Positions 44,228-52,608 of a stretch of DNA of 64,000 nucleotides are shown here, one piece after another; the first letter of the stretch is position 1; the number at the start of each line of letters is the position of its first letter. This DNA is from Prevotella sp. E13-17. Lineage in GTDB: Bacteria; Bacteroidota; Bacteroidia; Bacteroidales; Bacteroidaceae. The stretch covers positions 2,480,001 to 2,544,000 of the forward strand of contig NZ_CP091787.1 in the NCBI RefSeq assembly GCF_022024035.1. The letters are read 5' to 3'. The translations under genes were made by a program, and so were the position numbers. Under the pieces are notes generated by a model that was given only the letters and a program-made list of their open reading frames with translations, searched no databases and was not told where the DNA came from.

Positions 44228-46771
44228 ATGAACAGAAAGCTGAAAACAATGGTGCTGATGCTTTGCATCGCTCCAGCTGTGATGGCTCAGTCAGAGTCAG
44301 ACCCTCTGACCACCGACCTCCAGAATGAGCATGCGTTCACCTTCACCGAAAGTCAGCTGGACGAAGACGAAAACATTCCTAAGAACGTCATCATCTTCTC
44401 ATCCAGCCGTAATGTGTATGCCAGCGAAGTGGGCTACCGCTTCAGCCCTGCCCGTTTCAAATTCCGTGGTTATAACTCGAAGTATAACGACGTCTATATC
44501 AATGGCAATCCAGTGAACGATATAGAGAGTGGCTCTTTCCGCTACTCATTTGTGGGTGGTTTGAACAACCAGACACGCTCGCAAGAGACCACCCTGCCCT
44601 TCGAGGACAACCAGTTCTCTATGTCGGGCATGGGTGGTTCGGCCAACTACAACTTCCGTCCAAGCAGCTTCGCTACAGGACAGCGCTTCTCGCTGGCCGG
44701 TGCCAACCGCAACTACAACGTGCGAGCCATGTACACCTACAACACAGGCATGATGGACAACGGATGGGCCTTCACCGGTAGTCTGACCTACCGCTGGGGT
44801 AACGGTACGGGCTTTGTAGATGGTACATTCTACAACTCGCTCTCTTACTTCCTGGGGGCAGAGAAGATGATCAACGACCAGCACTCACTATCGCTGGTGA
44901 CATGGGGTAACCCCACCGAGCGCGGCACGCAGGCAGCCTCTGTGGATGAGATGTATTGGATTGCCAACGACTATCAGTACAACTCTATATGGGGCTATCA
45001 GAACGGCAAGAAGCGTAACTCACGCGTCATTAAGGACTTCCAGCCTGCAGCCATGCTGATATGGGACTGGAAGGTTGACGATGACACCAAGTTGACCACA
45101 ACGCTGCTGGGCAAATATACGATGTTCAGCAATAGCCGTCTGGACTATAACAACACCACCAACCCACAGCCCGACTACTACTCGGTGCTGCCCAGCTATC
45201 ACTTCAAGGTGTGGGACCAGGAGTCAACAGAGGATCGCGACGCTGCAGCGCTTGCCAACTGGCAGGCCAGCTACGACTATCTGTCGGCCAGCAAGGCTAA
45301 CCGCCAGGTGCACTGGGACCAGATGTATTTTGCCAACCGCACCGTAGCACTGCAGGGCGGTGACGCTATGTACTATCTGAAGCGCTTCCATGACGACCAA
45401 CTGACGATGAACTTGTCGTCTTATCTGGAGAAGGTGCTGAACCCCAGCACCGTGCTGCACGGTGGATTGCTGCTGTCGGCCAACAAGGGTATGCACTACC
45501 AGACCATGGACGACCTGCTGGGGGCTACGACTTTCCGCAACATCAACACTTACGTGATTAAAAGCTACGGTAGGGACAGTCAGCAGGCACAGTACGACCT
45601 GAACAACCCCAACAAGCTGATTGGCAAAGGCGACCGCTTTGGTTACGACTATAACCTGCTGGTAAACCGTGCTCAGGTATGGGCTGGCATCTCGAAAGAT
45701 ATGGAGAACGCTCACCTTTTCCTGAACGGACGTATTGCCGGAACCAACATGCAGCGCGATGGTAAGATGCGCAACGGTCTGGCTCCCACCAACTCATATG
45801 GCAAGAGCAGCACCAAGAGCTTCTTCGACGCTGGCTTTAAGGCTGGTGCACATCTGGACTTGGGCAAGGGTCACGCCATGCTGATGGGCTTGAGCTACGA
45901 CTCAAAAGCGCCTGATGCCAAGACCGCCTTCCAGGCTGCTCAGGTGAGCAACGAGTATGTGGCCGACTTGAAAGACGAGAAAATCCTGACTGCAGAGCTG
46001 GGCTACCAGCTGAAGACTTCATGGTTGGGACTGAACATCAATGCCTACTATAGCGATCTGAGCGACGTGACCGAACAGAGCATGTACTACTCAGACAGTG
46101 ACCACTCGTTCTCATACGTATCACTGACGGGCATTGCCAAGTGCTACTACGGACTGGAACTGGGTGCCAACATCAAGGTGACCGACTGGTTGAACATCAA
46201 GGCACTGGGAACGATCAGCGAGGCCATGTATATGAACAATGCCAACGTGAACTACATGTTGTCTGAGGATGGTCTGACACGCAGTGACATCGTACTTAAT
46301 AAAGGTATGCGCGAGGGTAACACACCACTCACCGCAGCCAGCCTGGATCTGAGCTATCATGCCAACGGCTGGTATGTGGACCTGATTGGCAACTATTACG
46401 ACCGCATCTACTTGTACTACTCTCCCGTGACACGCTATGCCAGCAACCAGTCTAACAGCATCAACATGCTGACTGGTGAGACCGAATATAACGACATTCC
46501 CGCACAGGACAAGGGTAAGGGTGGCATCATGGTTGATGCCTCTATCGGCCGTCAGTTCTACCTGAAGAACGGACACCGACTGGGTGTGAACCTGATGGTG
46601 ACCAACCTGCTGAACAACCGAAAGATTGTCACTGGCGGACGCGAGCAGAGCCGAGTGAAGTATGAAGACGGCGAGCCCGTGAACCCCAAGAAGGACCCCT
46701 TCAAGAACAGTCCTTACAAGTTCTATGCTAACGGCATCAACGGCATGCTGATGCTTAACTATTACTTCTAA
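44228..46771 (+). CDS. TonB-dependent receptor-like outer-membrane protein
   Basis: 847 residues. Signal peptide MNRKLKTMVLMLCIAPAVMA. A plug-like region follows (RFKFRGYNSKYNDVYINGNP and VNDIESGSFRYSFVGGLN), then a long aromatic-rich beta-barrel closing with GINGMLMLNYYF, whose terminal aromatic residue is usual for outer-membrane barrels. It has no obvious carboxypeptidase-like domain at the N-terminus. It starts a three-gene operon with two OB-fold lipoproteins, opposite a secreted nuclease, so its substrate may be nucleic-acid derived; that is inference. Confidence 0.85.
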   Translation: MNRKLKTMVLMLCIAPAVMAQSESDPLTTDLQNEHAFTFTESQLDEDENIPKNVIIFSSSRNVYASEVGYRFSPARFKFRGYNSKYNDVYINGNPVNDIESGSFRYSFVGGLNNQTRSQETTLPFEDNQFSMSGMGGSANYNFRPSSFATGQRFSLAGANRNYNVRAMYTYNTGMMDNGWAFTGSLTYRWGNGTGFVDGTFYNSLSYFLGAEKMINDQHSLSLVTWGNPTERGTQAASVDEMYWIANDYQYNSIWGYQNGKKRNSRVIKDFQPAAMLIWDWKVDDDTKLTTTLLGKYTMFSNSRLDYNNTTNPQPDYYSVLPSYHFKVWDQESTEDRDAAALANWQASYDYLSASKANRQVHWDQMYFANRTVALQGGDAMYYLKRFHDDQLTMNLSSYLEKVLNPSTVLHGGLLLSANKGMHYQTMDDLLGATTFRNINTYVIKSYGRDSQQAQYDLNNPNKLIGKGDRFGYDYNLLVNRAQVWAGISKDMENAHLFLNGRIAGTNMQRDGKMRNGLAPTNSYGKSSTKSFFDAGFKAGAHLDLGKGHAMLMGLSYDSKAPDAKTAFQAAQVSNEYVADLKDEKILTAELGYQLKTSWLGLNINAYYSDLSDVTEQSMYYSDSDHSFSYVSLTGIAKCYYGLELGANIKVTDWLNIKALGTISEAMYMNNANVNYMLSEDGLTRSDIVLNKGMREGNTPLTAASLDLSYHANGWYVDLIGNYYDRIYLYYSPVTRYASNQSNSINMLTGETEYNDIPAQDKGKGGIMVDASIGRQFYLKNGHRLGVNLMVTNLLNNRKIVTGGREQSRVKYEDGEPVNPKKDPFKNSPYKFYANGINGMLMLNYYF

Positions 46772-46787
46772 ACAAAACGGACGCATT

Positions 46788-47654
46788 ATGAAAACAATCA
46801 AATATCTTGCAATGACACTTGTGTCCCTGTTGGCAGTAGGCTGTCAGGGAGACTGGGATGAGCCGACGTTAGCCTATGGTGACTTGAATGGCAACAATAA
46901 CATCACGGATGAGAACATCATCACCATTGCACAGCTGAAAGACAAATATCCCAACGTGTTTGCTTCTACAGACAAGGCCGTAAAGATTGAGGAAGACATC
47001 AAGATCAAAGGCCGCGTCAGCGGTAACGATATTGGCAGCAATATCTACAAGCAGTTCTTCCTTCAGGACGAGACTGGCAGCATCATCATTTCCGTAAACC
47101 AGAGTGGTATGCACGCATTCCTTCCCGAAGGACAGGAGATCATTGTTGACCTGAAAAACCTCTGGATTGGCGGCTATCGCAAAGAGCCACAGATCGGGTC
47201 GAAGTATGGCAGCGGTGTGGGACGCATGAACAAAGAGGTGTTCCAGCAGCACTTCAAGTATGTGGGCACTCCCGACGTGACAAAGATTGACACCCTGAAG
47301 TTTGCATCGGTAGCTGACTTCATGAAACTCGACAAAAACAAGAACTGCGGTCAGCTGGTACAGATTGACGGCATAGAGTTCAAGGACGTGGAAGGTCTGG
47401 GCACCTTTGCACCCGACTCGACGAAGGACCACACCGTGGAGATTAAAGGTGGATGTGTGTCGCGCGAACTGAAGGGCTACACCGCCAACCAAATCGTGGT
47501 ACGCACCAGCACCTATGCTAAGTTTGCTGCCTGGAAATTGCCAAAGACCAAAGGCACCATCGTAGGTATGGCAACGCGATTCGTCAGCGGCTCTACAGAC
47601 ATCTGGCAGATTATGATCCGAAAGGAGAGTGACATCAACTTCCCCGAGGAATAA
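46788..47654 (+). CDS. DUF5689-type OB-fold lipoprotein
   Basis: 288 residues. MKTIKYLAMTLVSLLAVGCQ gives a lipobox (AVGC). IITIAQLKDKYPNVFAST then VKIEEDIKIKGRVSGNDIGS and KQFFLQDETGSIIISVNQSG match the DUF5689 start, an OB-fold-like barrel common next to TonB receptors and nucleases in Bacteroidota. The C-terminal half (from about 165) has a second OB-like barrel. Surface lipoprotein, co-transcribed with the receptor 16 bases upstream. Confidence 0.8.
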   Translation: MKTIKYLAMTLVSLLAVGCQGDWDEPTLAYGDLNGNNNITDENIITIAQLKDKYPNVFASTDKAVKIEEDIKIKGRVSGNDIGSNIYKQFFLQDETGSIIISVNQSGMHAFLPEGQEIIVDLKNLWIGGYRKEPQIGSKYGSGVGRMNKEVFQQHFKYVGTPDVTKIDTLKFASVADFMKLDKNKNCGQLVQIDGIEFKDVEGLGTFAPDSTKDHTVEIKGGCVSRELKGYTANQIVVRTSTYAKFAAWKLPKTKGTIVGMATRFVSGSTDIWQIMIRKESDINFPEE

Positions 47655-47689
47655 TACTAAAAACAAGAACCTTTTAAAAAAGCAACAAT

Positions 47690-48625
47690 ATGAAAAGGCT
47701 ATTTAGAAATCTGACATTCTTCGCACTGGCTGCAGTGGCACTGACAGCCTGCGATAACGATGTCGAAGCGCCCTACGGCATCCCAGGAACAGATGCGAAT
47801 CCACTGGGTACACACATCAAGGGTGGCACCGGCAGCGGAACCTTGGAAAATCCCTATAACGTCATTGGCATGCTGAACGTGGCCAGCAATCTGGAGGCTG
47901 GCGACAATACCGATGACTACTGCTACATCAAAGGTAAGGTGGTTTCGATCACTGACCAATTCTCGGCACAATATGGCACTGGCACATTCTATATCTCTGT
48001 TGACGGTACGAAAACCAACCAGTTCTATGTTTACCGCGCTTACTATCTGGGCAACAAGAAATGGACTGCCACAGACCAACCGCTGGAAGTGGGTGACGAG
48101 GTGACCATCTGCGCCATCGTGACTAACTATAACGGAACGATAGAGACAGCTCAGAACCTGGGCTTCATCTACGAGCTGAACGGCGAGAATCGCGGTGGAG
48201 CACCTAAGCCACTGGCTTCTGCAGTAGGCGATGGTAGTCTTGAGAATCCATTCAACGTTTCAGGTGCACTGAAGTTTACCAAGAAACTGGGCAAAGACGT
48301 GAACTCAACCGAGAATGTTTACATCAAGGGCATCGTGTCCAAGATTGACGTGAGCAAGAATGTGGAGCAGAACTACAATAGCGGTTTTGGTAATGCCACC
48401 TTCTATATCTCGGACGATGGCGAAGATGCCAACACCTTTGAGGTTTACCGCGCCAACTACTTCAACAACACCAAATGGGCAGAGGGTGCTGGTCCTATAC
48501 TGAAAGTGGGCGACGAAGTAATTGTCTATGGTAAGGTGGTGAACTATAGAGGCAACACGCCCGAGACTGTTTCTGGTCAAGCTTACCTCTACTCGCTAAA
48601 CGGTGAGACAAGTGCCGGAAAGTAA
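47690..48625 (+). CDS. Tandem OB-fold lipoprotein
   Basis: 311 residues. MKRLFRNLTFFALAAVALTA followed by Cys is a lipoprotein signal. Two homologous halves follow: GTLENPYNVIGMLNVASNL, DDYCYIKGKVVSITDQFSAQ, GTGTFYISVDGTKTNQFYVY (about 45-165) and GSLENPFNVSGALKFTKKL, ENVYIKGIVSKIDVSKNVEQ, GNATFYISDDGEDANTFEVY (about 180-305). The pattern fits OB-fold nucleic-acid or oligosaccharide binding domains. An internal duplication with roughly half the positions shared. Third gene of the receptor operon. Confidence 0.75.
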   Translation: MKRLFRNLTFFALAAVALTACDNDVEAPYGIPGTDANPLGTHIKGGTGSGTLENPYNVIGMLNVASNLEAGDNTDDYCYIKGKVVSITDQFSAQYGTGTFYISVDGTKTNQFYVYRAYYLGNKKWTATDQPLEVGDEVTICAIVTNYNGTIETAQNLGFIYELNGENRGGAPKPLASAVGDGSLENPFNVSGALKFTKKLGKDVNSTENVYIKGIVSKIDVSKNVEQNYNSGFGNATFYISDDGEDANTFEVYRANYFNNTKWAEGAGPILKVGDEVIVYGKVVNYRGNTPETVSGQAYLYSLNGETSAGK

Positions 48626-48640
48626 AAAAAGGCTTAAAAG

Positions 48641-48672
48641 TTTGCGAGAATGGAAAAAAGTTCGTACCTTTG
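48641..48672 (+). promoter_or_regulatory. Promoter of rpmE2
   Basis: TTTG (48641-48644), 20 bases, TACCTTTG (48665-48672), 38 bases before the ATG. Confidence 0.75.
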
Positions 48673-48710
48673 CAGCCCGAAATTATTCATAAACAACAAT
48701 TTATAAAGAA

Positions 48711-48965
48711 ATGAAACAAGGTATTCATCCAGAAAACTATCGCCCCGTCGTGTTCAAGGACATGTCCAACGGCGATATGTTCCTTACGAAATCTACTGCA
48801 AAGAGCAATGAGACAGTGGAGTTCGAAGGCGAAACTTACCCAGTGGTAAAAGTCGAAATTTCAAGTAGCTCTCACCCTTTCTATACTGGTAAGAGCAAGC
48901 TCGTTGACACGGCTGGTCGTGTTGATAAGTTCATGAGCCGCTACGGTAAGGCTGCGAAGAAATAA
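48711..48965 (+). CDS. rpmE2: 50S ribosomal protein L31 type B
   Basis: 84 residues. [40 protein letters not shown] and [18 protein letters not shown] are diagnostic for L31. The zinc-binding Cys pairs of type A are absent and the middle has the type B insertion, so this is the zinc-independent form. Own promoter and a terminator-like hairpin after the gene. Confidence 0.97.
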   Translation: MKQGIHPENYRPVVFKDMSNGDMFLTKSTAKSNETVEFEGETYPVVKVEISSSSHPFYTGKSKLVDTAGRVDKFMSRYGKAAKK

Positions 48966-48987
48966 GATAACTTACACTTGTAGGAAT

Positions 48988-49036
48988 AAAAGGTGCATTC
49001 TGGGTAGTTGCATATGCCCATGACTGCACCTTTTTC
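48988..49036 (+). terminator. Terminator of rpmE2
   Basis: AGGTGCA (48991-48997) pairs with TGCACCT (49025-49031), with an inner TGGG/CCCA stem and a following T-run. Its T-run touches the ATG at 49039. Confidence 0.6.
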
Positions 49037-49038
49037 TT

Positions 49039-50055
49039 ATGAAAAGAACAACAACCACAAGCAACACACACAAAAACAAGATGGTTTATCAACAGCACTT
49101 ATTGGGTAAGACCACCCTATTCACTCTGACTCTCTGCGCATCATTGCTGAGCGCCTGTGACAACGATAACGAGACAAACAGCTATAAGAGCGCAAACAGC
49201 AATGACATTAGCACCTATCGAGAAGTTTCGAGAAACGAGTTTCCTAAAATCAAGAACGACAACAACAGCATTGTCATTGTGCACTACACCAGCAATGGAG
49301 AGATCAACTACTCGGTGGAATGGGACATCGAGAAGCAGTCGCAGCGCTGGTCTTGCTATCAGATATATGCAGGCAATCGTGGTTCGAACACATCGAGATA
49401 TTATGGCAATCCACAATATCCATTCGACCCAGAACTCAGTTCAGAGACGCCCTATTTCGATGGCGAAGACCCGTTCAAGGGAAGCGGCTTTGACCATGGA
49501 CACATCTGTCCATCGGCAGACCGTCTGAACTCAGCCGAAGCAAACTTCCAGACTTTCTTCCTGACCAACATGCAGCCACAATACAATGCGTTTAACGCCG
49601 GCGTATGGGCACACATGGAAGACTTCATGCGCGACAAGATAACGAAGAGTAGCTCGGACACCTTATTTTTATGTAAAGGTGGCACCATCGACAATGAGAG
49701 TCAGATATTGATGCACCGCAGCAATGGGCTCATTGTGCCAAAATACTTTTTCATGGCAGCCTTGCTGAAACGATCCAAGGACTGGAGCAATGTTGGTGCG
49801 CTGGGATTCTTCATTGAGCAACGAAAAACGGACAACTATGCAAGAACGTCGGATGGCACGAAATACGACCTCAGCCCGTATGTTGTCAACATCAACGAAC
49901 TGGAGAGACTGACAGGACTGGACTTCTTCTGCAATCTGCCAGACGATATAGAGGAAGTCGTTGAAGGCAAGCCCGTTGACTTTCTTAAAAAAGTTTGGGG
50001 TCCCATGGTATCATCCAACCTGACAATCCAGAAGAAAACGAATGATGACTATTGA
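49039..50055 (+). CDS. DNA/RNA non-specific endonuclease lipoprotein
   Basis: 338 residues from the first ATG; the ATG at 49081 is a likely alternative because the first lies on the T-run of the upstream terminator. A hydrophobic signal ends in the lipobox LLSAC. GSGFDHGHICPSADRLNSAE is the active site of the NUC1/NucA family (DRGH-type motif, here DHGH), and FFLTNMQPQYNAFNAGVWAH holds the metal-binding Asn. Predicted outer-membrane nuclease cleaving DNA and RNA. Only rpmE2 separates it from the TonB/OB-fold operon. Confidence 0.9.
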   Translation: MKRTTTTSNTHKNKMVYQQHLLGKTTLFTLTLCASLLSACDNDNETNSYKSANSNDISTYREVSRNEFPKIKNDNNSIVIVHYTSNGEINYSVEWDIEKQSQRWSCYQIYAGNRGSNTSRYYGNPQYPFDPELSSETPYFDGEDPFKGSGFDHGHICPSADRLNSAEANFQTFFLTNMQPQYNAFNAGVWAHMEDFMRDKITKSSSDTLFLCKGGTIDNESQILMHRSNGLIVPKYFFMAALLKRSKDWSNVGALGFFIEQRKTDNYARTSDGTKYDLSPYVVNINELERLTGLDFFCNLPDDIEEVVEGKPVDFLKKVWGPMVSSNLTIQKKTNDDY

Positions 50056-50073
50056 TTAAAATTACGTAAATTG

Positions 50074-50105
50074 TTTGGCAAAACAGAACTTTTTGCGTAA
50101 CTTTG
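50074..50105 (+). promoter_or_regulatory. Promoter for glutathione peroxidase in degenerate repeat
   Basis: TTTG (50074-50077), 20 bases, TAACTTTG (50098-50105); a second TAACTTTG lies at 50124-50131. The flanking bases resemble the promoter-bearing repeat at 35655-35845. Confidence 0.6.
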
Positions 50106-50235
50106 CGACAAAATGTTGCGAGGTAACTTTGTCTCAGACTAAAAAGGAACAGTCATTCTTTTGTTTTTAAGCTCGACTTAACGAACCTTGCAAAAAAGAG
50201 TTCTGAATAACATAGATTTTTTACATAACACAACA

Positions 50236-50787
50236 ATGAGAACTATTTACGATTTCTCTGTCAAGGACAGGAAAGGAAAAGATGTATCACTGAAAGAGTA
50301 TGCCAACGAAGTATTACTTATCGTGAATACAGCAACGAAGTGCGGATTTACCCCACAGTATGAAGAACTTGAGAAACTCTACGAGAAATACCACAGTCAG
50401 GGATTCAATGTATTGGACTTTCCATGCAACCAGTTTGGCCAGCAAGCACCCGGTACCGACGAATCTATTCACGAATTTTGCAAAGCAAACTTTGGCACAG
50501 AATTTCCACGTTTCAAGAAAGTAAAGGTGAATGGTGACGATGCAGAGCCCCTGTTCAACTTCCTGAAAGAGCAGAAAGGCTTTGCCGGCTGGAATATGGA
50601 ACACCCCATTGCCCACATCCTGGACGACATGTTGACAAAGACAGACGCAAACTACAAGGAGAAACCCGATATTAAATGGAACTTCACAAAGTTCTTAATC
50701 AACAAGAAAGGACAGGTGGTAGCCCGTTTTGAGCCCACAGAGAAGATGGATGTCATTGAAAAGCAAATCGTAGAGCTGCTGAAATAA
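50236..50787 (+). CDS. Glutathione peroxidase family (thiol peroxidase)
   Basis: 183 residues from the ATG at 50236. IVNTATKCGFTPQYEELEKL has the peroxidatic Cys (residue 36; Cys, not Sec), VLDFPCNQFGQQAPGTDESI the conserved Gln and a second Cys, and IKWNFTKFLINKKGQVVARF the Trp/Asn of the active site. Bacterial Cys-type members usually draw electrons from thioredoxin; trxB starts 42 bases downstream on the same strand, which fits. Confidence 0.95.
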   Translation: MRTIYDFSVKDRKGKDVSLKEYANEVLLIVNTATKCGFTPQYEELEKLYEKYHSQGFNVLDFPCNQFGQQAPGTDESIHEFCKANFGTEFPRFKKVKVNGDDAEPLFNFLKEQKGFAGWNMEHPIAHILDDMLTKTDANYKEKPDIKWNFTKFLINKKGQVVARFEPTEKMDVIEKQIVELLK

Positions 50788-50829
50788 GTCCTAAGCTCAC
50801 CGTTTTACATAACAAAACAGTTCACAGTC

Positions 50830-51762
50830 ATGAAGACAAAATGCTTAATTATTGGTAGTGGACCGGCAGGTTATACGGCCGCTATTTACGCATCAAGAGC
50901 CAACCTGTCGCCTATTGAATACTGCGGACTACAGCCCGGCGGACAGTTAACTCAAACAACTGAAGTAGAAAACTTCCCTGGCTATCCACAAGGTGTTGAC
51001 GGCAACCAGATGATGATGGACTTGCGTCAACAGGCAGAACGTTTCGGAACAGACATCCGAGATGGCGAGATCGTAAAAGTTGATTTTTCGAAAGCACCAT
51101 ACAAAGCATGGGACGATGCTGGCGAGGAGATAGAAGCCGACACCGTGATTGTGGCTACAGGTGCTTCAGCAAAGTATCTGGGACTGCCCGACGAAACGAA
51201 ATACAACGGCATGGGTGTTAGTGCCTGCGCAACATGCGATGGTTTCTTCTACCGCAAGAAGACGGTTGCAGTGGTAGGCGGTGGAGACACTGCCTGCGAA
51301 GATGCCCTCTACTTGAGTGGCCTTTGCAAGAAAGTCTATCTGATTGTACGCAAGAACTATCTGCGCGCATCAAAGGTCATGCAACAGCGCGTGATGGACC
51401 GCGAGAACATCGAAATATTGTTTGAGCACAATACCATAGGACTATTTGGAGATGGAGCCGTAGAAGGAGCCCATCTGGTGAAACGCATGGGAGAAGCTGA
51501 CGAAGAGAAGATTGACATCCAGATTGATGGATTCTTCTTGGCCATCGGCCACAAGCCCAACACAGCCATCTTTAAGGACTGGCTGGACACTGACGAGGTT
51601 GGCTACCTCAAGAAGATTGATGGAACACCGAAGACCAAGGTTCCCGGTGTCTTCGTGGCAGGCGACTGTGCTGATCCTACCTATCGTCAGGCCATCAGTG
51701 CCGCAGGAACAGGTTGTCAGGCTGCAATTGAGGCAGAGCGCTATCTACTGGCGCAGAATTAA
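50830..51762 (+). CDS. trxB: Thioredoxin reductase
   Basis: 310 residues. CLIIGSGPAGYTAAIYASRA is the FAD site, SACATCDGFFYRKKTVAVVG contains the redox CATC (133-136) and the start of the NADPH site, and GVFVAGDCADPTYRQAISAA closes the FAD domain. It reduces thioredoxin with NADPH. Likely co-transcribed with the peroxidase gene; a strong hairpin follows at 51830. Confidence 0.96.
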   Translation: MKTKCLIIGSGPAGYTAAIYASRANLSPIEYCGLQPGGQLTQTTEVENFPGYPQGVDGNQMMMDLRQQAERFGTDIRDGEIVKVDFSKAPYKAWDDAGEEIEADTVIVATGASAKYLGLPDETKYNGMGVSACATCDGFFYRKKTVAVVGGGDTACEDALYLSGLCKKVYLIVRKNYLRASKVMQQRVMDRENIEILFEHNTIGLFGDGAVEGAHLVKRMGEADEEKIDIQIDGFFLAIGHKPNTAIFKDWLDTDEVGYLKKIDGTPKTKVPGVFVAGDCADPTYRQAISAAGTGCQAAIEAERYLLAQN

Positions 51763-51829
51763 GATGAACCGAAATCGAAACATCGTTATATCGAGATATC
51801 GACAAAACGACAAAAAAGAATAAAAACGC

Positions 51830-51860
51830 AAAAAAGCCTCGCTTCACAGCGAGGCTTTTT
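51830..51860. terminator. Strong bidirectional terminator hairpin
   Basis: AAAAAAGCCTCGC-TTCACA-GCGAGGCTTTTTC: a perfect stem with A/T tails on both sides. It can end trxB transcripts on the + strand and the short RNA below on the minus strand. Confidence 0.85.
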
Positions 51861-51912
51861 CAATTAACTAAATTAATCAACCATAAACCTTAACCATTAA
51901 AAATCTCTTTAG
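51830..51912 (-). ncRNA. Putative short transcript with 6-codon ORF, copy 1
   Basis: On the minus strand a -7 element TATCTTTG (51926-51919) is followed by ATGGTTAAGGTTTATGGT-TGA (51897-51877; MVKVYG), then an A/T-rich link and the hairpin at 51860-51830. Upstream blocks at 51959-51974 (GTTATTTAAGGTTTAA, + strand) and 52004-52023 are kept at the same distances in copy 2. Predicted about 85 nt; no larger gene is downstream in its direction except trxB antisense. Confidence 0.5.
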
Positions 51913-52530
51913 ATGTTGCAAAGATAAACAATACATTTAATGATGAGGTTCATTTTTTGTTATTTAAGGTTTAAAAAATGAGAATTATTATTATTTAAAC
52001 TACAAATCACGGATTTTAAACCTCTTCAGACGCCAAAATATCCCTTAAAACACTTAACAAGTTAAAAAATCGCTTAAAAAAAGGAAAACTGATTGTACAC
52101 AAAAACACTTATGGTAGAAATGTGACGCCACCTGGTAACCCACCTGGAGAGAGCGGACAAGAAAAGTGTTTCAACGCCTACGCTATGGATACCCATAGGG
52201 ATGAATGTCATCCAAGTTAAATTAAAAAAAAACGTAATGGGATTGCACATATATAAATATGTATAAATGCAGCGATAGCGCAAAGAGAAGAAGACTCTAC
52301 GGCTTTAGCGGTTGTGAAGCAGGAATAAAAAAAAAGAGACACGCTTCACAGCGTAGCTCTTTCGATTAACTAAATTAATCAACCATAAACCTTAACCATT
52401 AAAAATCTCTTTAGATGTTGCAAAGATAAGAAATGCTTTTGAAAAAGACGTCTAACTTTTGTTATTTAAGGTTTAATAATCGTGAATTAACGTTATTTCT
52501 ACCAAAAATCACATATTTTAAACCTTTTCC
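51863..52530. other. Intergenic region with duplicated regulatory unit
   Basis: 846 bases between trxB and the hybrid regulator hold no credible large gene. Two units, exactly 502 bases apart without indels, span about 51830-52023 and 52332-52525. Between them lies unique sequence (52050-52320) with no gene I can support. The word AAACCTTAA or its complement occurs at least seven times, the last just before the regulator's ATG. Confidence 0.7.
52327..52414 (-). ncRNA. Putative short transcript with 6-codon ORF, copy 2
   Basis: Same layout as copy 1: TATCTTTG (52428-52421), the MVKVYG ORF (52399-52379) identical to copy 1, then a hairpin at 52362-52333 followed by T9. The hairpin differs from copy 1 on both arms (GCTACGC/GCGTGTC type against GCCTCGC/GCGAGGC) yet still pairs. 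Confidence 0.5.
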
Positions 52531-52608
52531 TACACTTTTTGGGCGTTTTTGTTGCTACTTTCGATAAAAATACCTACCTTCGCATTTGGAAATCTAAACC
52601 TTAAAGGA

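Noticed and set aside
46121..47666. Long antisense frames opposite the TonB receptor and the DUF5689 lipoprotein gene
   Set aside because: Both are mirrors of clear genes, with no promoter, no motifs and composition expected from the opposite strand.
52074..52283. Small minus-strand open frame of 69 codons between the two mini-units
   Set aside because: Low-complexity hydrophobic product, no start signals, and it lies in the unique spacer with no conserved features that I can see.
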